Notes under the pieces: generated by a model
What the model was told of the DNA's origin: nothing
The model's database searches: none
The model's input: only the letters and a program-made list of their open reading frames with translations
Made by a program: the position numbers and the translations under genes
Origin: an uncultured Sphingomonadaceae bacterium
GTDB lineage: Bacteria; Pseudomonadota; Alphaproteobacteria; Sphingomonadales; Sphingomonadaceae
Direction: 5' to 3'
Length of the DNA: 64,000 bases
Assembly: GCA_946479505.1 (NCBI GenBank)
Contig: CAMLGC010000007.1
Location: 1-64,000 of the forward strand
In this document: in pieces, positions 17,486 through 25,890 of the stretch
Layout: each line of letters begins with the position of its first letter
How positions within the stretch are numbered: the first letter of the stretch is position 1

Positions 17486-19398
17486 CGATCTTCTCCCCGT
17501 TTCGACCTCCGCAATGTGAAGTGAAATTCGGTCCCGCCACCGGGGCGTGGCCCCGCCCAGATACGGCCGCCATGGACCTCGACGATGGTGCGGCAGATCG
17601 ACAATCCAAGCCCGAGGCCGCCGATCTTGGTGCCGAAAAACGCGTCGAAGATGTTGGCGCTCTCGTCGGGCGAGAGGCCGCAGCCCGAATCGGAAACGGT
17701 GATCTGCGCGATTTCCTGGCTCCGGGCGACCGCTCCCAGCCGCACTCTGCGAACCGGCGCGTCGCGAACCGCATCGAACGCGTTGCGCAGCAGATTGAAC
17801 ACGACCTGCTGGATCTGGACCTTGTCGACGAGGACCGAGCCGAGCTCCGGTTCGAGCGCCAGCTCGATCGCGGTCGGAAGATCGGCCGCCCCCATGCAGG
17901 CGAGATTTTTCGCTTCGACGAGCAAGGCTGCAAGGTCCTCATGGACCAGCTCGATGTCGCGGCGCGCCAGCATTTCACGTGTTCTGCGAATAATCGCCGC
18001 CGCGCGAAGAGCCTGGCCCGAGGCGCCTGCCAGCGCGGTGTCGAGATCGTTCGACCCGTCGTCCATGCCCGGCGGCAACAGATTGCGGGCGGCGCCGATA
18101 TAGCTTTCCACCGCTGCGAGGGGCTGGTTGAGCTCGTGTGCGAGCGTCGCGGCCATCGTTCCCATGGCGCTCACGCGTGACATGTGCAGCAATTGCTGTT
18201 GCAGCGCGAGCATGCGCGCACGCGTCGCCGCCTCGCCGCTCAAATCGCGAATGAAGCCGGTGAACTGGACGCTGTCGCCGATCGCCGCCCGACCGACCGT
18301 AATCTGGATTGGAAACACCGTCCCGTCGGCGCGCCGCGCCGTGCCGCGCCGCGGGCCGATCTCCGCGAGATGGTTGAACCGCAGAAGGTGGAGGTCCGTG
18401 TTGCCGGAAAGCGATTGCAGCAACATGGAGGCGTCGCAGCCGACGACATCGGTTTCCGAATAGCCGAACAAGGATTGCGCGGTTCGGCTGAACGACACGA
18501 TGCACCCGTCGTTGCCGGTCACGATCGTGGCTTCGGGGACAGTCGCGAGGATCGAGCTGAGTTGCCGCTCGCGGAGCTCGAGCTCCCTGGCCGCACGCGC
18601 CTCCTCGGTGACATCCTGCATCACCTTTCCGAAACCACGGAGCCGTCCGCCGGTATCGAACAGCGCTGTCAGCGTAACGTCGGCAATGAAGGTACTTCCA
18701 TCCTTGCGACGTCGCTCGCCGCGCGCACGGAAGCGCCCGAGCTCGCGAGCGGCCGCAAGGGCGTGCTGGGGCTTGCCCGCCAGGCGGTCAGCGGCGGTAT
18801 AGAACAGGTCGAACTTGCAGCCGACCGCTTCGCGTTCGGACCACCCGCAGATGCGAACCGCGCTCGGACTCCACAAGGTGATCGTGCCTTCGGTGTCGAG
18901 AAAGTAGATGGCGTGATTGGACGCGGCATCGATCAGCAGCGTCAATTCGTCGACCACGATTCGGGCATCGGACGCTTGCCGGGCGGCCACGCTGTGTTCG
19001 GCGACCGCCTTGTCGCGCCACGCGACGATCTCCCGCGTCAGCCGGATCGTTCCCGCAGAAACGCCGAGGAAAATGACCAATCCCAGCAGGTGAATCCGGT
19101 CGCTTTCGAACGGGCTCACCACCAGGCTTCCAGCCACGGCACCGAACACCGTCGCCGCGACCGCCGCACGCGTGCCGCGATAGGCGGCGGCGGCCAGAAT
19201 GACGGGGAGGTAGAGCGTGTACGGGAGGCGCTCGCCCACCCACGGCTCCAACAGGAGGCGCAGCAAGGTTGCAGCGCAGATGCCGAGGAAGGGCCAGCCG
19301 TGCGTCTCGATCGCACGCAGAATGGCTGCGACGTCCCGATGCGCGCGTCGATCGGACCGCGCGAGGTTCGCCCCATGACGGGAGTCTGCCATCGGCAT
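17419..19398 (-). CDS. FixL-like PAS sensor histidine kinase
   Basis: A 659-residue membrane histidine kinase partnered with the overlapping FixJ-like regulator. An N-terminal region with three to four hydrophobic segments (about residues 35-125) precedes PAS1 (about 150-265) and PAS2 (about 280-390), then a dimerisation domain with His421 (LAHELNQPLAAVE) and an ATPase domain (NLLRNAFDAV, DSGCGLS, GLGLGLSI). PAS2 resembles the FixL haem-PAS domain; His337 (DLHLLR) falls near the haem-ligand position, but the segment after it is about seven residues shorter than in FixL as I recall it, so haem binding is uncertain. A ribosome-binding site AGAGGGG precedes the ATG at 19398. Confidence 0.92.
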   Translation of the reverse strand: MPMADSRHGANLARSDRRAHRDVAAILRAIETHGWPFLGICAATLLRLLLEPWVGERLPYTLYLPVILAAAAYRGTRAAVAATVFGAVAGSLVVSPFESDRIHLLGLVIFLGVSAGTIRLTREIVAWRDKAVAEHSVAARQASDARIVVDELTLLIDAASNHAIYFLDTEGTITLWSPSAVRICGWSEREAVGCKFDLFYTAADRLAGKPQHALAAARELGRFRARGERRRKDGSTFIADVTLTALFDTGGRLRGFGKVMQDVTEEARAARELELRERQLSSILATVPEATIVTGNDGCIVSFSRTAQSLFGYSETDVVGCDASMLLQSLSGNTDLHLLRFNHLAEIGPRRGTARRADGTVFPIQITVGRAAIGDSVQFTGFIRDLSGEAATRARMLALQQQLLHMSRVSAMGTMAATLAHELNQPLAAVESYIGAARNLLPPGMDDGSNDLDTALAGASGQALRAAAIIRRTREMLARRDIELVHEDLAALLVEAKNLACMGAADLPTAIELALEPELGSVLVDKVQIQQVVFNLLRNAFDAVRDAPVRRVRLGAVARSQEIAQITVSDSGCGLSPDESANIFDAFFGTKIGGLGLGLSICRTIVEVHGGRIWAGPRPGGGTEFHFTLRRSKRGEDRCRRPERSMSSTMIERSATLSE

Positions 19399-19746
19399 CG
19401 CGACTGCCCCTCTTGCTTGCGACGCCCGACGACTCCCTTCGTGGGGGGTCGCTCGTTAGGTTCAATGTACTCCCGTATTCGGACAATTACCATCCGGGGC
19501 GCTACGGATAGGCGACTCAGATCGCCCAACGTAGGTGTTTTATCAAAGACATGAGGGGCGGCCAGGTGATGGCCGCACCGACATCACATCGGACCTGCCC
19601 GCGTGGATGCGTGTCGGGAAGGGTCCGGTCATCCGGTCGCACGGAAAATTTGACAGCGCCGCCGGCCCGCGTCGGGGCGCGATCGCGTTCGGCGTCGCTC
19701 GTGGGCGACCGCCGTTGCGCATGGCCGACAATCGGCGGAGGGGCAG
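19399..19746. other. Non-coding region between the kinase gene and the small exported peptide
   Basis: About 350 nt with no convincing gene. It must hold the promoter of the kinase operon (leftward) and perhaps that of the small exported-peptide gene (rightward). I see one imperfect element, GGCGA (19512-19516) with TCGCC (19523-19527), but no convincing FNR or FixK box and no clear -35/-10 pair. Confidence 0.4.
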
Positions 19747-19932
19747 ATGCGAAGTACCGTCAAAACGATCGGAATTCCGGCAGCGGTTGCAGTGGCGCTC
19801 GGCTTCGCCATTGCCGAGCCCGGCCATAGCCAGAACATCGACAACGCTGCGCATCTGCTCGGCGCCGCACCGGCGCAGAACGGATACAAAGCTCCAACCG
19901 CGATCGAACAGGTCGCGCTGAAAGGACAGTGA
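19747..19932 (+). CDS. Small exported peptide, unknown function
   Basis: A 61-residue product with an apparent signal peptide (basic MRSTVK start, hydrophobic TIGIPAAVAVALGFAIA core) and a short mature part of about 30 residues ending AIEQVALKGQ. A GGAGGGG ribosome-binding site lies 4-10 bases before the ATG, which is the main support for the call. It stands alone on its strand between the FixL-like kinase (divergent) and the DNA ligase. No family recognised. Confidence 0.5.
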   Translation: MRSTVKTIGIPAAVAVALGFAIAEPGHSQNIDNAAHLLGAAPAQNGYKAPTAIEQVALKGQ

Positions 19933-20100
19933 GGAACGGTAAAACGCCCGGCGCCGTCCGGGCAGCAAGGTGGGCCCGCCAACTCCCCGATTGGCATCTC
20001 GATGCCGGCGGGCCCGGATCGGCAAGGTTGCGGTAACCTTCGCCAGATCGTGAGCTGCGTTCGCCGGCGGATGATGCGTCGTCTTCCGATGGTGCGCAGG

Positions 20101-20147
20101 ATGCGGTGACGCAATTCGCACCCCCCCGGGCGTCTGCGTCACCGCAT
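20101..20147. repeat. 13-bp perfect inverted repeat with 21-nt spacer
   Basis: ATGCGGTGACGCA (20101-20113) and its exact reverse complement TGCGTCACCGCAT (20135-20147) flank 21 nt containing a C7G3 run. It lies 168 nt after the small exported-peptide gene and 200 nt before the ligase start. It could be a terminator for the peptide gene or a binding site for a dimeric regulator; the long spacer and lack of a T-run leave this open. Confidence 0.6.
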
Positions 20148-20346
20148 TTCGGCTCGCGATCTTCTTCACCCCGCCCGCAGTTTTTCTCAATTCCTTTTGC
20201 GGATACGACGTCGCCGCGACACGATTGCGAGCGAGTGCCTTGGAACGACTTCCCGACGCGGGGAGTCTTGGGGGCATGGCAGGCAAAGATCGGGCGCAGG
20301 CAAGGCGTACCCCGAGCGCGGCGATGTTCGACCCCGCGGCTCCGGC

Positions 20347-21387
20347 ATGACCGATGGCGATCTCGCGCCCGTCGCGCCGATGGAGGCGACGCTGGTCGAT
20401 AGCCTTCCCGATGATCCCGGCTGGCAGTTCGAACCCAAATGGGACGGCTTTCGAGCGATCGCGGCGCGCGAGGGCGATCGAATCGAGATTCATTCCAAGT
20501 CGGGAAAGCCGCTGGCGCGCTATTTCCCCGAGATCGTCGCCGCGCTTGCCGAAGTGCCGGCAGGCCGCTTCGTGCTCGACGGCGAGCTCATCCTGCCGAT
20601 CGGCGACGTGCTGTCCTTTTCGGCGCTTCAGGCGCGGCTGCATCCCGCCGCCTCGCGGATCGAGCGGCTGTCGCGCGAGACCCCGGCGCAGCTCATGCTG
20701 TTCGACTGTCTGGCGGTCGGCGACGAGGATCTTGCCTCGGCGCCCCTCCGCAAACGACGTGCCGCGCTCGAGCGCTTCGATCGCGACCATGCGGCGGCGC
20801 CGCTGCTGTTGTCGCCGTTCAGCTACGATCTCGACGATGCCGAGGCGTGGCTTGCCGCAAGCGGCGGAGCGCTCGACGGCGTGGTCGCCAAGCGGCTGGA
20901 CGAGCCGTATCGCGCGGGCGAGCGTGCCATGCTCAAGGTCAAGCAGCACCGCACTGCGGATTGCGTCGTCGGCGGTTTTCGGACGACGAAAAAGGGTGAA
21001 GGCATCGCGTCGCTGCTGCTCGGGCTGTACGATGCCGAGGGCAAGCTGAACCACGTCGGATTCACCTCGGGCATCGCGGCGGCGGAACGCGTCGAGCTTC
21101 TCAAAAAGCTGGCGCCGCTACGGGGAGGGCACGGGTTTACCGGCAACGCACCGGGCGGCCCGAGCCGATGGAGCCGCGGCCGCAACGCGGAATGGGAGCC
21201 GGTGACGCCCGACCTGGTCGTCGAGGTGCTCTACGACCAGGTGACGGCGGGGCGATTCAGGCACGGGACGCGCCTGCTGCGCTGGCGCCCGGACAAGGCG
21301 CCCGAGCAATGCACGGCCGCCCAACTGGTTCACGAGCTGCGTCCCGCGGCGCTGGGCGCCCTCATCGAAACCGCAAAGCCGAGCTGA
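20347..21387 (+). CDS. Stand-alone ATP-dependent DNA ligase (LigC/LigD ligase-domain type)
   Basis: Seals DNA nicks using ATP through an enzyme-AMP intermediate. The 346 residues comprise only the nucleotidyltransferase and OB-fold domains. Motif I is EPKWDGFRA with the adenylated Lys31; motif III FDCLAVG, motif IV DGVVAKR and motif V LKVKQHR follow, and the OB domain runs from about residue 215. It lacks the polymerase and phosphoesterase domains of full LigD, and no ku gene is near. The start at 20347 (MTDGDLAPV) is chosen on family length; an in-frame ATG at 20380 is also possible, and the reading frame is open far upstream without homologous sequence. Confidence 0.88.
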   Translation: MTDGDLAPVAPMEATLVDSLPDDPGWQFEPKWDGFRAIAAREGDRIEIHSKSGKPLARYFPEIVAALAEVPAGRFVLDGELILPIGDVLSFSALQARLHPAASRIERLSRETPAQLMLFDCLAVGDEDLASAPLRKRRAALERFDRDHAAAPLLLSPFSYDLDDAEAWLAASGGALDGVVAKRLDEPYRAGERAMLKVKQHRTADCVVGGFRTTKKGEGIASLLLGLYDAEGKLNHVGFTSGIAAAERVELLKKLAPLRGGHGFTGNAPGGPSRWSRGRNAEWEPVTPDLVVEVLYDQVTAGRFRHGTRLLRWRPDKAPEQCTAAQLVHELRPAALGALIETAKPS

Positions 21388-21447
21388 GCGGTTCGGGTCG
21401 AGTATGATATCGCTCAAAAACATGCCCGTTCGTCGCGACGAAAGAAT

Positions 21448-21476
21448 GGGGCGCCGCTGACTGGCAGCGACGCCCC
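21448..21476 (-). terminator. Intrinsic terminator of the ferritin-like operon
   Basis: Read on the minus strand, a two-part stem (GGGGCG/CGCCCC outer at 21448-21453 and 21471-21476; CGCTG/CAGCG inner at 21455-21459 and 21465-21469) is followed by ATTCTTTCG, a T-rich tail. It lies just after the stop of the second ferritin-like gene (21498). Structure and tail together make this the best terminator in the window. Confidence 0.7.
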
Positions 21477-21497
21477 AAGTCCGGTGATGTCGTGGGG

Positions 21498-22502
21498 CTA
21501 TTCGCCCGAGGTCGCGATCTCTCCGTTGACGCCATCGGGGAAGAACCCGCCTTCGGTCACGGTTCCGGCGTTCAGATACACGATGTTGAGCACCTGGCCC
21601 GTGCTGCGGCTGAAGGCGACGCCGTTGGCATCGGCGGGAACGATGTTCGAAACGTTGCCCATCGGTGCGATGCCCTGATCGCTGTCACCGTCGCCATCGA
21701 GCGTGTCGCGGGCGTTCGAGATTTTCTCGGTCGCATCGATCAGCGCCTGCATCGACAGTCCCTTGCGGTAGAGCGTCGTGCGGATCAGCCCCGCATGATA
21801 CGCCTCGGCGGCAAGGATGCCGGCCGCGGCGGACAGGTAGGTCTTGTTCTCCAGCAACGGCGACGCGCCCTTATAGGCGGTGACGCCGACGTCCTCGAAG
21901 ATGAACGCGGCGAGCAGGAAGTTCTCGTCGCTCGCATAGGGATCGAACGTCTGGCCTGCACCGATCAGCCCCGCGGCGGTTGCCGCCGCCGAGAACGCAC
22001 CGGCGGCGCTGATGTCGATCGTCGGCTGCGCGACCGCGGCGCTGCCGAGCGCCTGGCGCAGGAACGCCACGTGCGCGGCCTCGTCGGCGGCGATCTCCCG
22101 GGCATAGCGCGAGACCACCGGATCGGTGAAGTTGACCTGACGCCCGCCGGTCACCGCGCCCTGATCGCCGGTGCCGGTCTGCATGTCGGCGCCCAGCCCG
22201 GCGCCGGTGGCGGCATAGGAATAGAATTGCGCCTCCAGATATTCGAGGTTGAGCGCAAAGTTGAGGACGTTGAGATCCTGCTGGCTCGTCGTCGGGGTGG
22301 GGGTTGGCGTGGGGGTGGGGGTTGGCGTCGGCGTGGGCGTCGGTGTCGTTACCGGGCCGTTGTCATCGTCACCGCACGCGGCGAGCAGCGAGCTTCCGGC
22401 GACGACGAGCCCCGCGCTTCCTGCCATCCGCAGCAGCGACCGGCGTTCCGCGCGGCGTTTCTCGCACGCGTCCATCACCTTGAGCACTAGATCCTGGTTC
22501 AT
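21498..22502 (-). CDS. Exported ferritin-like lipoprotein with a Thr-Pro repeat linker
   Basis: A 334-residue protein with a twin-arginine-like start (ERRSLLR, Arg20-Arg21), hydrophobic stretch and lipobox LAAC with acceptor Cys43, so it is probably a Tat-exported lipoprotein. A (Thr-Pro)n linker at residues 53-71 leads to a ferritin-like helical domain containing [33 protein letters not shown] and [14 protein letters not shown], with Glu and His residues placed as in di-iron ferritin-like proteins (desiccation-related group). Whether it binds iron is not shown. The start at 22502 has GGGAGG upstream. It follows its paralogue after 26 nt. The C-terminal [13 protein letters not shown] is shared by both. 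Confidence 0.85.
   Translation of the reverse strand: MNQDLVLKVMDACEKRRAERRSLLRMAGSAGLVVAGSSLLAACGDDDNGPVTTPTPTPTPTPTPTPTPTPTTSQQDLNVLNFALNLEYLEAQFYSYAATGAGLGADMQTGTGDQGAVTGGRQVNFTDPVVSRYAREIAADEAAHVAFLRQALGSAAVAQPTIDISAAGAFSAAATAAGLIGAGQTFDPYASDENFLLAAFIFEDVGVTAYKGASPLLENKTYLSAAAGILAAEAYHAGLIRTTLYRKGLSMQALIDATEKISNARDTLDGDGDSDQGIAPMGNVSNIVPADANGVAFSRSTGQVLNIVYLNAGTVTEGGFFPDGVNGEIATSGE
22290..22346. repeat. Hexanucleotide tract encoding the Thr-Pro linker
   Basis: A degenerate tandem tract of GTNGGN-type hexamers (plus-strand reading) encodes the TPTPTP linker of the ferritin-like lipoprotein. Such tracts can change length by slippage in multiples of six bases without breaking the frame. Confidence 0.75.
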
Positions 22503-22528
22503 AATGAGCCTCCCTTCGAGCCGCAGGC

Positions 22529-23485
22529 TCAATTTGCCGCGCTGGTTGTGATGGCGCCGTTGACGCCGTTCGGGAAAAAGCCGCCTTTGGCGACCGCCAT
22601 GTTGGTCAGGTACACGATGTTGAGAACCTGGCCCGCGGTGCGGCCATAGGCGATGCCGTTGCCGTCGAGCGGCGCGATGTTGCTCATCTGAGCGGTCATC
22701 GGGGCGACGCCCTGATCGTCGTCGCTCGGCCCGTCGAGGCTGTCGCGTGCGGCGGAGATGCGTTCGGTCGCGTCGATCAGCGACGGCGCCTGGATGCCCT
22801 TGGTGTAGAGCGTCGTGCGGATCAGGCTGGCGTGATAGGCCTCCACCGCGAGAATCCCGGCGGCGGCTTCGACATAGGCGGCGTTCGAGAGCAGCGGCGC
22901 TGCGCCCTTGTATGCGGTGACCCCGACATCCTCGAAGATGAACGCGGCGAGCAGGAAATTCTCGTCGCTCGCATAGGGGTCGAACGCCTGACCGGCGCCG
23001 ATCAGGCCGGCGGCACGAGCGGCCGCCGAGAAGGCGCCGTTTGCCGCGGCGCTGACGTCGATCGCCGGCTCCGCGACTGCGGACCCGCCGAGCGCGTTTC
23101 GCAAAAAGGCCACGTGCGCCGCCTCGTCGGCGGCGATCTCGCGGGCGTAGGCGGCAACCGCGGGATCGGTGAAATTGACCTGGCGACCACCGCTGACGCT
23201 GCCTTGCGTGCCGGTGGTGCCGGTCCGCATGTCAGCCGGCAGCCCCGAACCCGTGGCGGCATAGGAATAGAATTCCGCCTCCAGATATTCGAGGTTGAGC
23301 GCGAAATTGAGCACATCCTCGTCAGTGGGCGCCGCCTGCGCTTCTGCGCTGGTGGCCCTGCTCGTCAAATAGAGCCCGCCGCCGAGCGCGGCTGCTGCGC
23401 CAAAGGCGCGGAAAAAGTCGCGGCGTTCCTCGCGTCGTTTGGCGCGAGCGTCGAACACCTCGATCACGTCGGCGTGTGCGTTCAT
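22529..23485 (-). CDS. Exported ferritin-like protein (Tat signal)
   Basis: A 318-residue paralogue of the downstream lipoprotein, lacking the lipobox and the Thr-Pro linker. The N-terminus has RRDFFR (Arg21-Arg22) before a hydrophobic segment (residues 27-41) and an AEA cleavage site near residue 49, indicating Tat export to the periplasm. The ferritin-like domain shows the same motifs: [33 protein letters not shown] and [15 protein letters not shown]. Tat export would fit a protein folded with metal before export. The start at 23485 has GGGAGG upstream. It is the first gene of a two-gene operon divergent from a Crp/Fnr-type regulator. Confidence 0.86.
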   Translation of the reverse strand: MNAHADVIEVFDARAKRREERRDFFRAFGAAAALGGGLYLTSRATSAEAQAAPTDEDVLNFALNLEYLEAEFYSYAATGSGLPADMRTGTTGTQGSVSGGRQVNFTDPAVAAYAREIAADEAAHVAFLRNALGGSAVAEPAIDVSAAANGAFSAAARAAGLIGAGQAFDPYASDENFLLAAFIFEDVGVTAYKGAAPLLSNAAYVEAAAGILAVEAYHASLIRTTLYTKGIQAPSLIDATERISAARDSLDGPSDDDQGVAPMTAQMSNIAPLDGNGIAYGRTAGQVLNIVYLTNMAVAKGGFFPNGVNGAITTSAAN

Positions 23486-23561
23486 CGGGGCAGCCTCCCT
23501 TTTTTCGAATGATGCAAGCAACCATCACTTTCGGTCGATGGTTCCGATTGGACGCATATCG

Positions 23562-23575
23562 GTACGGCCGCGTAC
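23562..23575. promoter_or_regulatory. Palindrome in the ferritin-like/Crp-type divergent region (copy 1)
   Basis: GTACGGCCGCGTAC, flanked by G and C to give a 16-base element with six-base arms and a GCCG centre. It lies 77 nt upstream of the ferritin-like operon and 118 nt upstream of the Crp/Fnr-type gene. A sequence identical at 12 of 14 positions occurs at 36209-36222, between the T2SS operon and the sigma-factor gene. Confidence 0.45.
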
Positions 23576-23692
23576 CTATTTGCATCCAAACACTTAGTAT
23601 AAACGAAGCTATTGCTGTGGGGGCGTCTGGCCCGGAGCAGAAGGTGACCGCAGGATGATCGATGCTGGCCGCTCGAAGGACGCCGCTGCCGC

Positions 23693-24475
23693 ATGACGAG
23701 CGCCACCGACAACCTTTTGCTGCAATCGCTGAGCCCGGTCGACGCCAGCCTGATCGCCCCGCATCTGACGCGCGTCACGCTGGCAGCCGGCGACGCCGTC
23801 GTCCTGCCGGGAACGGCGCATGCGTTCGTCTATTTCCCCGAAACCGCCGTCGCCGCATTCGCGGAGACGCTCGAGGATCGGACGTTGCTCTATGTCGGGC
23901 TGATCGGCGTGGAAGGCTGCATCGGCTGGCCGGCGCTGCTCGGCTGTCCGCTGGCGCACGATCGTGGCACGATCGAGATGCGCGGCGGGTCCCTACTGCG
24001 CATTCCCGCCGCGACGCTGATCGACGTGTGCAGCGTCAGCCCGTCTCTTCGGGCGCGGCTGCTGAGCTTCGTGCGAACCTATGCGCTCCAGATGGCGCGC
24101 ACGATCGCCGCCAATCTGCGCGACCCGGTCGAGCAACGGCTCGCACGCTGGCTGCTGATGCTCCACGATCGGATCGACGGCGACGAGATGCTGCTCACCC
24201 ACGATCGCCTCGCCGAGGCGCTCAACGTGCGCCGCGCCAGCGTGACCGACAGCCTGCATGTGCTCGAAGGCCACCACGCGGTGCGCAGCTCGCGCGGTCA
24301 TCTCGTCGTGCGCGACCGCGCCTGCCTCGAGCGGCTGGCGGGCGAATGCTACGGCGTGGCCGAGGCGGCCTATTGCCGGATGATCGCGCCGTTCGGCAAA
24401 TCGGAATCACCCGATCCCGAGCGCCCGCGCGGTGAGCCAGCCCGGCACCGCGGCAACGCACAGCAGGGTGCCTAG
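23693..24475 (+). CDS. Crp/Fnr-family transcription regulator
   Basis: A 260-residue regulator with an N-terminal cyclic-nucleotide-binding-like beta-roll (about residues 1-125) and a C-terminal winged helix (about 150-220; LTHDRLAEALNVRRASVTDSLHVL is the recognition region). The four-cysteine iron-sulphur signature of FNR is absent. Effector unknown. It is transcribed away from the two ferritin-like genes, which makes them its likely targets. The N-terminus resembles the sphingomonad/rhizobial group that lacks clear cAMP-contact residues. The last 69 bases overlap the convergent prepilin peptidase gene, so its Pro/Arg-rich tail is probably dispensable. Confidence 0.85.
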   Translation: MTSATDNLLLQSLSPVDASLIAPHLTRVTLAAGDAVVLPGTAHAFVYFPETAVAAFAETLEDRTLLYVGLIGVEGCIGWPALLGCPLAHDRGTIEMRGGSLLRIPAATLIDVCSVSPSLRARLLSFVRTYALQMARTIAANLRDPVEQRLARWLLMLHDRIDGDEMLLTHDRLAEALNVRRASVTDSLHVLEGHHAVRSSRGHLVVRDRACLERLAGECYGVAEAAYCRMIAPFGKSESPDPERPRGEPARHRGNAQQGA

Positions 24476-25168
24476 CGGCAGCGCGGTTGCGCCGGTGACC
24501 GCGCGGCCATGCACGAGCGCGGTGAGCGCGAGCAACAGCCCCAGCAGCGAGGCGGCAAGCAGCACGAAGGGCAGCGCCTGCCAGCCCAGCCAGGCGCCGA
24601 TCGCGGCGAACAGCTTGGGATCGCCGCCGCCCAGGCCATCGCGCCCACGAATGGCTCGATACGCTCGCGCGACCGCCCACAAAGCGCCGAAGCCCACCAC
24701 AAGCCCGATCAGACGGTCGTCGATGCGCGCGGCGTCGATCAGGCCGCCGAGCGCGAGCCCGGCCGCGGCGAGGCAGAGCGTCAGCGCATCGGGCAGCCAG
24801 TAATGGCGCCAGTCGAGCGCGGCGAGGAGGAGCAACCCCCAGCCGAGGACGGCCCAGACGAGCGCGGCAATCGGGCCTGCGAACACGAACGCCGCGCCGC
24901 CGATCGCCGCCGCCGCCAACTCGACCAGAAGATGCACGCGATCGATCGGCGCGCCGCACCCGCGGCATCGGCCCAGATTCCAGGCGAAGCCGAACACCGG
25001 CACCAGATCCGCCGGAGCGAGCGGCAGGCGACATCCGTCGCAGCGCGAACGGCCCGACAGCGGGTTCTCCCCGGCGGGCCATCGCACGAGCACGGTCGCG
25101 AGGAAGCTGCCGACGATCGCGCCCAGCAGGATGCCGAGCGCGCCCGCGAGCAGCGGGGCGTCGCTCAT
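24407..25168 (-). CDS. gspO: Type IV prepilin peptidase / methyltransferase (GspO)
   Basis: Inner-membrane aspartic protease that cleaves and N-methylates the pseudopilins GspG-K encoded upstream. The 253-residue protein shows the two CxxC zinc pairs (Cys43/46 and Cys68/71), multiple transmembrane helices, the first catalytic Asp region LDWRHYWLPD and the GxGD-type motif GGGDPKLFAAIG. It is the last gene of the T2SS operon; its ATG overlaps the gspN stop (ATGA). Its own 3' end overlaps the convergent Crp/Fnr-type gene by 69 bases. No pilus genes are near, so it appears dedicated to the secretion system. Confidence 0.93.
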   Translation of the reverse strand: MSDAPLLAGALGILLGAIVGSFLATVLVRWPAGENPLSGRSRCDGCRLPLAPADLVPVFGFAWNLGRCRGCGAPIDRVHLLVELAAAAIGGAAFVFAGPIAALVWAVLGWGLLLLAALDWRHYWLPDALTLCLAAAGLALGGLIDAARIDDRLIGLVVGFGALWAVARAYRAIRGRDGLGGGDPKLFAAIGAWLGWQALPFVLLAASLLGLLLALTALVHGRAVTGATALPLGTLLCVAAVPGWLTARALGIG

Positions 25169-25890
25169 TCGAGCCCGCCCGTGGTCCTCAGCCGAAAGCC
25201 GCCGGGCACGCGCGTGAAACCGAATTCGGCGAGCGCCGGTGCGAGTGCGGGATCGGGTTCGGCGACGAGCGCGTCGGCGATGTAGTTGCCGCTCGCGTCG
25301 ATGCTGAGCTCGATCCGGTCCTGCCCCGATTGGCCCGCGAGCGAGACGCGTGCGTGGGCGCCGTCGCAACGGACGGGGCCCGTCAGCCCCTGCGCGAGCG
25401 CGATGCCCGGAAGCGCGCCGGTCAGCCGCGCGCGCACGCGGCCTTCGGCGCGCTCGCAACTCCCGCCGACGAAGCGGATGCTCACATCCTCGAGCTCGAT
25501 TGCGGCGATGGGCAGCGGCGCGAGCAAGCCTCCGGTCGAAAGCGACGCGGTGACGTCGTCGATGCCGACGGTGTGACGGCTGATCGTGATCGCGCCGTTC
25601 AGATCATCGGCACTCCGATCGTGCCGGGCGAGGTCGAGCCGCGCGCGGCCGAGAACGAGCGCGAAGGGCGACAGCGCGGCATCGAGCGTGCCGAGGGGGA
25701 GCGCGCCGACGTGCATCTCCTCGATGGTGCCGCCCCAGATGCTGCCATGGACGCCGCGCGCGCTGATGCCGCGGGCATCGAGCGCGAACCACCCGAAGGC
25801 GAGCCGCATCGGCAACAGCAGCACGAGCGCGCCCAAAAAGGCGATCAGCAACAGCACCCACCGCCCCATCGGCAGCCACAACCGCTTCAT
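25165..25890 (-). CDS. gspN: Type II secretion protein N
   Basis: A 241-residue inner-membrane-anchored protein: one transmembrane helix (about residues 10-30) and a periplasmic domain rich in beta structure with GSIWGGTIEEMHVGALPLG near its start, the typical GspN signature. Its exact role in secretion is unclear even in model systems, and many T2SSs lack it. The start overlaps the gspM stop (ATGA), and its stop overlaps the gspO start in the same way. Identification rests on position and on the GSIWGG-type motif. Confidence 0.85.
   Translation of the reverse strand: MKRLWLPMGRWVLLLIAFLGALVLLLPMRLAFGWFALDARGISARGVHGSIWGGTIEEMHVGALPLGTLDAALSPFALVLGRARLDLARHDRSADDLNGAITISRHTVGIDDVTASLSTGGLLAPLPIAAIELEDVSIRFVGGSCERAEGRVRARLTGALPGIALAQGLTGPVRCDGAHARVSLAGQSGQDRIELSIDASGNYIADALVAEPDPALAPALAEFGFTRVPGGFRLRTTGGLE

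Noticed and set aside
20197..20346. N-terminal extension of the DNA ligase to 20197
   Set aside because: The extra 50 residues are Arg/Gly-rich without similarity to ligases, and the family N-terminus fits 20347.
19543..21054. A 503-codon minus-strand frame across the small exported peptide and the DNA ligase
   Set aside because: It runs through the inverted repeat and the ligase catalytic domain and shows no domain of its own.
22290..22346. Short tandem repeat considered as a CRISPR array
   Set aside because: Repeat unit is six bases without spacers, in frame within a coding region, and encodes a Thr-Pro linker.
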